From [Leptolyngbya] sp. PCC 7376 (GTDB taxonomy: Bacteria > Cyanobacteriota > Cyanobacteriia > Cyanobacteriales > MRBY01): a stretch of DNA of 64,000 nt. The stretch is taken from NCBI RefSeq assembly GCF_000316605.1, contig NC_019683.1, positions 3,580,036 to 3,644,035 of the forward strand, read 5' to 3'. The stretch's first letter is position 1, and every line of letters begins with the position of its first letter. Made by a program: the position numbers and the translations under genes. This document shows, in pieces, positions 58,306 to 64,000 of the stretch. Under the pieces are notes generated by a model. That model searched no databases and was not told where the DNA came from. It saw only the letters and a program-made list of their open reading frames with translations.

Positions 58306-59415
58306 CTAGATTGCAAAACCTCTTAAAGAACCACCGCCGCCATTGAAAGCAAGGTAAGAAACAGCTTCATTGGCGTGATCAAGCTCAGTATCCAAAGACA
58401 AATCTTCCTGAACGAATGCATCAAAACCAGTACTCGAAATACTGCTGCTACCGAGTCGTAAGGTCGCGGTATCGATACCATTCAAAGAACCGAGTTTTGC
58501 TATGACGATGGGAGTGGCATCAAAACTTTCACCAAAGGTAATTGTCTCTACACCTTCATCACCATGGGCTTCGCGAGCACTGTTAATGATGTAGTCATCA
58601 TCATCGCCATCATAGGCAACATCTGCATTTTTTATATAGTCGTCACCACTTTCACCTTTGGCAGTATTAGAGATATTAGTGATATAGTCATCGCCCTTAC
58701 CACCCCAAGCATTATTCGCATCTTTGATTTGATCATTACCATCTTCTCCGTAAGCCTTATCCACATTGGCAATGTAATCATGACCGCCGCCGCCATACAC
58801 CGTGAACTTTTGCAGAAAACTAGAAGCATCATGTTTCCGCTTGTCCATGTCTAGATAGTCATTGCCACCTCCTTCTCTGAAGATGTATTCATCGGCGTTC
58901 CAAATCTTAGCCTCTTCTTTTTTCTCATCGTGGGTCAGTCGAGGCAGTTCGCCGTTAATGGAATTTTTTAAGGTCTCTTCTAAGCTGCCCAAATCAAAAC
59001 CTTTAATCACAAGGTCAACAGTGGATTGGATGCCCATTAATGTGTCATAGGCCGCTTGAATGACGGATTCACCGAGGTCGTCATACCACGCATCACCCCA
59101 GTCCATTTCCATGTCATAGTCATTACCAAAGTAGCTCGCGGCTTCACCTTGCCCATTGCGTTCGAGCATTTCACTGATGAATTCGCCGACAAACATAACC
59201 GCATAATAAGCAACGTAGCTCTGCATCGTACTGAGTCGAATGGCAGAGGGAACGACATTTGCGGTTAGCATCCAAGTCAACGCAAAGTTAGCGCTGTTGA
59301 AGTAGATGGAATTGGACATGTCACTACCAGAATCTTCAGCAGTCTGTTCAATTTCTCGGTTCAAATCTAAGTATTCTTGAACGTCATAGCTGTCTTGGTA
59401 GGAATTGTTGCTCAT
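58306..59415 (-). CDS. RTX-like repeat protein with lectin-like C-terminus
   Basis: The N-terminal 160 residues are helical (ALTWMLTANVVPSAIR, FVGEFISEMLERNGQG). From about residue 181 come Gly/Asp-rich segments with the calcium-binding style GGxGxD. Between 208 and 283 five units of about 15 residues repeat: GGGGHDYIANVDKAY, GEDGNDQIKDANNAW, and three more. The last 75 residues (SFDATPIVIAKLGSLNGIDT, TGFDAFVQEDLSLD, EAVSYLAF) resemble an extracellular H-type-lectin-like domain found in bacterial secreted proteins. No signal peptide is seen, which suits type I export of RTX proteins. The gene has no HIP1 site and sits beside a cluster of mobile elements. Confidence 0.78.
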   Translation of the reverse strand: MSNNSYQDSYDVQEYLDLNREIEQTAEDSGSDMSNSIYFNSANFALTWMLTANVVPSAIRLSTMQSYVAYYAVMFVGEFISEMLERNGQGEAASYFGNDYDMEMDWGDAWYDDLGESVIQAAYDTLMGIQSTVDLVIKGFDLGSLEETLKNSINGELPRLTHDEKKEEAKIWNADEYIFREGGGNDYLDMDKRKHDASSFLQKFTVYGGGGHDYIANVDKAYGEDGNDQIKDANNAWGGKGDDYITNISNTAKGESGDDYIKNADVAYDGDDDDYIINSAREAHGDEGVETITFGESFDATPIVIAKLGSLNGIDTATLRLGSSSISSTGFDAFVQEDLSLDTELDHANEAVSYLAFNGGGGSLRGFAI

Positions 59416-59724
59416 GTTCCGCGCCTTCTGGGATAAGTGGCTTATGGTGGCGGTGCCGTTGGTTTCACTATCGCCAATTTCCTCGGTAGAAAAAATACAG
59501 GTTTAGTCATGTTTAGTCATGTCTTTTGAGGGCATTGTCAACTTAAGTGAAAGGTTTTCACGACAAGGACTTTGTCAGATGAGTCAATGAATCATTTCTA
59601 CAAAAGACATCGCTACCCAAGCGAGATAATCTGCCATTGCATCTGGCTCTACTACACATTTCCCTTGAGCTACCGCGATGTCCAAAAGATGATGCAATAC
59701 CGCGGCATTAATATCCCTTATGAA

Positions 59725-60687
59725 ACGTGAGTTCTGGATAAGGAATGATAGGTCTAACCAAGCTGTAAAGAAGGTTTTTTGGGTTGATGGCAGTAAGCAA
59801 TCAGCCCACACAGCAAGTTCACACAAAAGTTTGTGGGACTGCGATGTCGGGAATGTTCAATCTGTGAGATGTTCTTCAGTTGGTCAATAACTGTCTCAAT
59901 CAAAGCCCGCTTACGAGCAAAAAGTTTATCTTGATAAACCATCAAATGATGCTTCATATTTCGACGAGGTTTAGCCATTAGGGTCACCTCATGTTCCTCT
60001 TGAAGATGCTGGGCTAAAGATTGTGAGACATAGCCTTTATCGGCAAAGACTTTACCCCATAAGTCTTGCCATAACTCCACTACAGGTTGGCGGTCATCGG
60101 TATTTCCGGGCGTCACTTGGACGTTGAGTAATTCTCCTCGCTCATTGATGACCAGGTGTAGTTTGAAGCCGAAGAACCATCCCACCGAAGTCTTGCCCCT
60201 TGCCGCGCAACCTTCAAAAACACGGTGTTGAGAGATACGGCGATTATGGCAAACCTTGATGCTGGTGGCATCAATGAAGCTAATACCAGTGCATTGTCCG
60301 AAGCATCGTCGCAGATATGTACAGAGAGGAATCAAGCTCGAAAGTATCCATGTCACAAAGCGTTGATAGCTCACAGCTAGAGGAAACTCTTGTTGCCAAT
60401 CGCATTTCACCTTGATGAGATAGAAATGCTTGAAATTTCGATAGTGAGATTGATGGAAAGCAATGAGAATAGTCATCACCTCACTCAGACTGAGGCTTCT
60501 CTGACGGCGACGGTATTTTTTGCCAGAGCTGAGTAACGCTTGATGCCATAAGGGTTCAAAGATTCGACAGAAATCATCAACATGGCAAAACAGAGCCTCT
60601 AGACTGGACATGGGAGAAAGCCGTGGATTCGTTACAACTTCCACGATATGGGCTTTCTCCTTTTCTTTCCTTATCCAGAACTCACGT
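59725..60687 (-). mobile_element. IS982-family insertion sequence, 963 bp
   Basis: The ends are perfect 20-bp inverted repeats (ACGTGAGTTCTGGATAAGGA at 59725-59744; its complement at 60668-60687). A 6-bp target repeat TATGAA flanks it on both sides (59719-59724 and 60688-60693). The intact ends, repeat and gene suggest a recent insertion. Confidence 0.93.
59754..60611 (-). CDS. IS982-family transposase
   Basis: The protein carries the likely DDE residues D125 (SFIDATSIKV), D202 (FADKGY) and E250 (ALIETVIDQ), counted from the longer frame starting at 60644. A start at ATG 60611 gives the usual IS982 beginning MSSLEALFCHVDDFC. The frame is uninterrupted and the 285-residue length is normal, so the enzyme may be active. 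Confidence 0.92.
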   Translation of the reverse strand: MSSLEALFCHVDDFCRIFEPLWHQALLSSGKKYRRRQRSLSLSEVMTILIAFHQSHYRNFKHFYLIKVKCDWQQEFPLAVSYQRFVTWILSSLIPLCTYLRRCFGQCTGISFIDATSIKVCHNRRISQHRVFEGCAARGKTSVGWFFGFKLHLVINERGELLNVQVTPGNTDDRQPVVELWQDLWGKVFADKGYVSQSLAQHLQEEHEVTLMAKPRRNMKHHLMVYQDKLFARKRALIETVIDQLKNISQIEHSRHRSPTNFCVNLLCGLIAYCHQPKKPSLQLG

Positions 60688-60770
60688 TATGAAACTATCC
60701 GCCAATGGTGTCATAAGTTTGCTCAAACCTCTGCCAACCACCTTCGTCGTAAGCGAGTTAAGCCAGCAGA

Positions 60771-60872
60771 TATAGCAGTAGCCATTTAGTTTGATATGTC
60801 ATGTGAATCTCAATTCTGAGCCTGTCTGCAAAACCATTATGGAGTGTCTTAATCTATCTGGCGACTGCTATA
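60771..60872. repeat. 102-bp MITE, TA target
   Basis: The ends TATAGCAGTAGCCA and TGGCGACTGCTATA are a 14-bp inverted repeat with one mismatch. Taking out the element with one TA joins codons GAT and AAA in frame (PAD-KWHLDEV of the IS6 transposase). A TA target and these ends fit an IS630/Tc1-mariner-type miniature element. It has no coding capacity. Confidence 0.87.
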
Positions 60873-61541
60873 AATGGCATCTAGACGAAGTCGTGCTCAA
60901 AATAAAAGGCAAATATTACTACCTTTGACGAGCCGTGGATAAAGAAGGTCAAACCCTAGATATTCTTCTGCAATCCAGACGAAATAGGGCAGCAGCAGAG
61001 AAGTTCTTCAAGAGATTGCTCAAGGGAGAAGGGACAGTTCCTAGAGTGATAGTCACCGATAAACTCAAGAGTTATGGAGCCGCTAAAAAGAACATACTCA
61101 AAGGGGTAGAGCATAGATAGCATAGAGGCTTGAATAATCGAGCATAGAATTCCCATCGACCGACGAGGGTGAGGGAAAGGCGAATGGGCAGATTCAAGTC
61201 CTCTGGTCATGCCCAACGATTTTTATCAGCATTTGAACCGATACGAGGATACTTCCATCCACATCAACACCAGCATCCAGCCAAAGAATATCGGGAGATA
61301 ATGAGCCAACGAATAGAGAGTTGGCAGAAACTCACATCTCTAGAGAAAGCTTTCTAAATCAGGAACAGCCGTTCTTGTAGAAAAATGGCGACTAAATTTC
61401 TAATATCTTCAGTTAAGTTGACAATACCATGTGATATCAACAACCTGAAAAAGATACGGATATCCAGCACTGATGGGGCTAGGGAGATTTGGTATTCTGA
61501 AATGGAGAAACCCATGACCAGCATCCGGAGGAATCCCTGCG

Positions 61542-62543
61542 ATGGCAGCAGACTTCAAAGATTACTATTCCATTCTTGGAGTGAGCAAAAGCGCTTCTGC
61601 CGACGAGATCAAGAAAAAGTTTCGGAAACTTGCTCTCAAATACCACCCCGATCGCAACCCTGGAGACACTGTCGCGGAAGAAAAATTCAAAGAAATTAGC
61701 GAAGCTTACGAAGTTTTATCCGATGCAGAGAAACGCAAAAAATACGACCAATTTGGTCAATATTGGCAACAAGCAGCGCGTCCGGGTGGCGGTGGTAATC
61801 CCTACGGTGCAGGGGCTGGCGTCAATGTCGATTTTAATAACTTCGATTTTGGTGATTTTGGTAGCTTCGAAGAATTTATTAGTGAATTATTAGGTCGTGG
61901 TGGCGGAAGAACATCAAGCTCCTATTCCAGTTCCAGTAGTTCGAGCAGTAGCTACTACAGTGACTTTGGGTTTAATACAGGCACAGCAGGGGCAAGATCC
62001 ACCGCCGGCGCTAATCGAGAAGCAAATATCAAACTCACCTTCGGGGAAGCATTTCGGGGAGTCGAAAAACGCCTTAGCCTTGGTTCAGAAAACATTAATG
62101 TCAAAATTCCCGCAGGGGTCACCACAGGAAAAAAGATTCGCGTTAAAGGCAAAGGTATGCCGAGTAATACAGGCGGACAACCTGGCGATTTGTATTTAAT
62201 CGTGCAAGTAACGCCTCACAGCTTTTTCCAGTTTGACGGCGATAATCTCGTCTGTACTGTGCCCATCACGCCTGACGAAGCGGTTTTGGGAACGTCTATC
62301 GATGTGCCGACTCCAGATGGCTCTGTCACAATGCGTCTCCCTGCCGGAATCAAAGCGGGTCAGTCTCTTCGTCTACGAGGTAAAGGGTGGGTGAAACCAA
62401 AAGGCGATCGCACAGATCAGTTGGTAAAAATCGAGATCGCAGTACCAAAAAATCCCACCGCAGCTGAAAAGGAATGCTACCAGAAGCTACAGAGCATCGG
62501 GGATTTTAAACCCCGCAAAAATTTAGCAAATATTCGACTCTAG
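61542..62543 (+). CDS. DnaJ-family chaperone (type II, no zinc finger)
   Basis: The J domain (1-70) has [18 protein letters not shown] and the HPD motif at H35-P36-D37. A Gly-rich region (80-150) with a run of Ser follows. Two beta-barrel client domains (155-320) carry [19 protein letters not shown] and [19 protein letters not shown]-type blocks. There is no CXXCXGXG zinc region, so this is a CbpA/type II DnaJ that works with DnaK on unfolded clients. The gene starts 113 bases after the right end of the IS6 element. Confidence 0.94.
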   Translation: MAADFKDYYSILGVSKSASADEIKKKFRKLALKYHPDRNPGDTVAEEKFKEISEAYEVLSDAEKRKKYDQFGQYWQQAARPGGGGNPYGAGAGVNVDFNNFDFGDFGSFEEFISELLGRGGGRTSSSYSSSSSSSSSYYSDFGFNTGTAGARSTAGANREANIKLTFGEAFRGVEKRLSLGSENINVKIPAGVTTGKKIRVKGKGMPSNTGGQPGDLYLIVQVTPHSFFQFDGDNLVCTVPITPDEAVLGTSIDVPTPDGSVTMRLPAGIKAGQSLRLRGKGWVKPKGDRTDQLVKIEIAVPKNPTAAEKECYQKLQSIGDFKPRKNLANIRL

Positions 62544-62620
62544 CTCTGGGGCGATCGCCATGTTTTTTGATAAGAGTTGAGCTCCTAATTCGATAGCTTA
62601 GCGACTCTTACCAAAACGAT

Positions 62621-63226
62621 CTATTTTATGGGCGTAAACATCTTGCTATTGTTCTTAATGCCATCGAATTGCCACGCTAACTTTTCTGGATCTTTTGCCT
62701 TCGACCATTGCGCAAAGTGAGACTCACCTTTCTTTTGGTGTCGGCTTAATGTGGAAGGATTTGAGCTGAGGCGACGGGACAGATCAGCCTGATTTAAAAT
62801 CAATTTTGTTTCTGCTTTTGGTGCAGGTTCAGAGGCCTCTGGTGTGACATCAGCCTCTGATTTATCAGTATTATCCGTCTTCTCCTCTGTTACAGTTTCA
62901 TCGGTCGCAAGCTCAGATTTGAGGGCGGCGATCGCCTGTTGAATTTCCGCTTTCACCCAATCTTCAGTGGGTACATTACTTGGCAAAGTTTTCGAGATAA
63001 TTTTTTGGATCTCTTTTTTATCGATGACAGTCCCTGCGACATTACCATTCATCTCTGTCCCGAAAAAAGTCCGCAATACCTCAATAATCCCTGTACCGAG
63101 AGCAGGCTTTTCTTTACCGCTCTTCTTCCCTTGGCGAGATAGACCATGCTCTAAACAATATTCAGCGAGTCGTATTTCGATATCAGCTGGCAGGTAAGCC
63201 GTTACTGCCTTATTTTTTGTACCCAT
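62621..63226 (-). CDS. Hypothetical protein with basic N-terminus and acidic linker
   Basis: From ATG 63226 the N-terminus (GTKNKAVTAYLPADIEIRLA) resembles a ribbon-helix-helix-like start (TAYLPADI). A central acidic Thr/Glu/Asp/Pro linker (about 115-160) leads to a C-terminal segment NQADLSRRLSSNPSTLSRHQ that looks like a helix-turn-helix. The family is not recognised; DNA binding is an inference from these two pieces. A longer start at 63280 adds 18 residues. Confidence 0.65.
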   Translation of the reverse strand: MGTKNKAVTAYLPADIEIRLAEYCLEHGLSRQGKKSGKEKPALGTGIIEVLRTFFGTEMNGNVAGTVIDKKEIQKIISKTLPSNVPTEDWVKAEIQQAIAALKSELATDETVTEEKTDNTDKSEADVTPEASEPAPKAETKLILNQADLSRRLSSNPSTLSRHQKKGESHFAQWSKAKDPEKLAWQFDGIKNNSKMFTPIK

Positions 63227-63365
63227 GATTTCATAGTCCATTACTTCTTCCACCGATTTTAGGGAAGGATGAAAAGACAAGTAAAGACTTTACTCATTAA
63301 AATTTACGAAATACGTTGCAAAATTTTGCCCTAATTCCATAAAAGAGCAGTGGGCGATCGCCTCA

Positions 63366-64000
63366 ATGAAACAGATAAAACACCTTTCCGATTTGCGTGA
63401 ACCTGAGATATTGAAGGTGTTGCAGAGATTTTGTCCAGCAGAAATTATCGGGGATGATGGAGCCGTCTTAGCGTGGCAAAACAATAAAGATCTCGTTGTT
63501 ACAACCGATGTATTGGTGGATACCGTCCATTTCAGTGATCGCACAACTCCAGCGAAAATGGCAGGGTGGCGAGCCGTGGCCGCAAACTTATCAGATTTGG
63601 CTGCGATGGGCGCAACACCAGTGAGCATAACAGTGGGATTATCATTGCCACCAAAAACTGAATTACGTTGGCTAGAGGATTTGTACGCAGGAATTGGAGC
63701 TTGTTTGCAAACTTATGACACGCCTTTAGTGGGGGGAGATATCACGCGATCGCCCGTGAAAACGATTGCAATTACAGCATTGGGAGCAGTGTCAAAAAAA
63801 AATGTTATCCGACGGAATACCGCGCAGGTGGGAGATGTCATTATTGCAACTGGATTTCATGGGGATTCTCGGGCTGGTTTAGAGCTACTCCTCAATCCTG
63901 AAACTGGTCGGAATTTAACGGTGGGCGATCGCCAATACCTCATCCTTGCGCACCAAAAGCCGCTACCTCGTTTAGATGTGTCAGCTTATTTAAATGACAT
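63366..64000 (+). CDS. thiL: Thiamine-monophosphate kinase, N-terminal part
   Basis: The frame from ATG 63366 runs off the window at 64000. It shows IIGDDGAV (the Mg-ATP Asp motif), TTDVLVDTVHF, AANLSDLAAMGATPV and LVGGDITRSP, in the order and spacing of ThiL. It phosphorylates thiamine monophosphate to the diphosphate cofactor. The C-terminal third is outside the window. Confidence 0.95.
   Translation, partial: MKQIKHLSDLREPEILKVLQRFCPAEIIGDDGAVLAWQNNKDLVVTTDVLVDTVHFSDRTTPAKMAGWRAVAANLSDLAAMGATPVSITVGLSLPPKTELRWLEDLYAGIGACLQTYDTPLVGGDITRSPVKTIAITALGAVSKKNVIRRNTAQVGDVIIATGFHGDSRAGLELLLNPETGRNLTVGDRQYLILAHQKPLPRLDVSAYLND

Larger units (their letters stand above)
59587..61357 (+). pseudogene. 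IS6-family transposase, interrupted and with nonsense codons
   Basis: The pieces are in one order. Codons 1-46 (59587-59724) read MNHFYKRHRYPSEI and SYRDVQKMMQYRGINIPYE. IS982 sits next. The frame resumes at 60688 with TIRQWCHKF and RRKRVKPAD, is broken by the MITE, and resumes at 60872 with KWHLDEVVLKI. Later text is RAVDKEGQTLDILLQSRRNR, VIVTDKLKSYGA and RMGRFKSSGHAQRFLSAF. Stops replace the expected Trp in YYLWRAVD (TGA), a Gln after GVEHR (TAG) and a Glu after NNRA (TAG). The protein cannot be made, so the IS6 copy is old relative to the insertions. Confidence 0.88.
59531..61428 (+). mobile_element. Degenerate IS6-family element, host of two insertions
   Basis: The ends match as an inverted repeat: left GGCATTGTCAACTTAAGTGA (59531) and right GGTATTGTCAACTTAACTGA on the minus strand (to 61428). 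Removing the IS982 copy with one target repeat, and the MITE, leaves about 829 bp, the normal size of an IS6 element. No matching direct repeat flanks it. Confidence 0.85.

Noticed and set aside
59584-59826. 80-codon minus-strand frame across the IS6/IS982 boundary
   Set aside because: It spans an insertion junction and is explained by the plus-strand IS6 gene and the IS982 gene end.
61385-61699. 104-codon frame overlapping the dnaJ start
   Set aside because: It crosses the IS6 end and the J domain in another frame; the dnaJ frame explains the region.

Overview
The window is chromosomal DNA of a cyanobacterium. Evidence: a complete psbA (photosystem II D1), a cyanobacterial-type groESL1 operon, F0 synthase subunit CofG, many families restricted to cyanobacteria (DUF3038, DUF4335, DUF1400-hydrolase), and very many copies of the octamer GCGATCGC (HIP1) in genes and spacers. 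Gene content and codon style suggest a relative of Synechococcus PCC 7002 or Leptolyngbya PCC 7376; that placement is inference.

Layout. 1-5.2 kb: a cut acyltransferase, two lipoproteins, an unknown protein, a CbbY-like HAD hydrolase and a coiled-coil membrane protein. 5.3-7.6 kb: psbA, divergent from cofG. 7.6-15.3 kb: a large SGNH-like protein with four internal repeats, ppc, nfu and a HEAT-repeat protein. 15.4-17.6 kb: a HIP1-free accessory insert holding a small membrane protein and the most striking gene here, a 575-residue protein whose N-terminus is an allophycocyanin-beta-like phycobiliprotein domain and whose C-terminus is a trypsin-like serine protease. 17.8-19.9 kb: groL and groS under a perfect CIRCE operator. 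20-24.5 kb: a Rieske protein, an AAC(3)-I-like acetyltransferase coupled to a truncated pentapeptide gene, an IS1-family element with a -1 frameshift site, and an IS256 remnant. 24.7-31.2 kb: a DUF1400 hydrolase, an aminotransferase and the DUF3038/DUF4335 pair. 31.3-50.9 kb: tRNA-Gln, two orphan histidine kinases, a GT41-like glycosyltransferase, an M50 protease, tRNA-Pro, HU, two transporters, a GH10-like protein, an AarF kinase, cysE and grxC. 51.1-58 kb: an acyltransferase-3, thrC with a MoaD-like gene, and a CHASE2 kinase. 58.3-61.4 kb: an RTX-like protein and a nest of mobile elements (an IS982 element and a 102-bp MITE, both inside a dead IS6 transposase gene). 61.5-64 kb: a type II DnaJ, an unknown protein and the start of thiL.

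Most of the window is ordinary housekeeping in short transcription units. Accessory character is concentrated at 15.4-17.6, 21.4-23.7, 51.1-52.1 and 58.3-61.4 kb. All family assignments come from reading motifs and recalled homologues; no database search was run.
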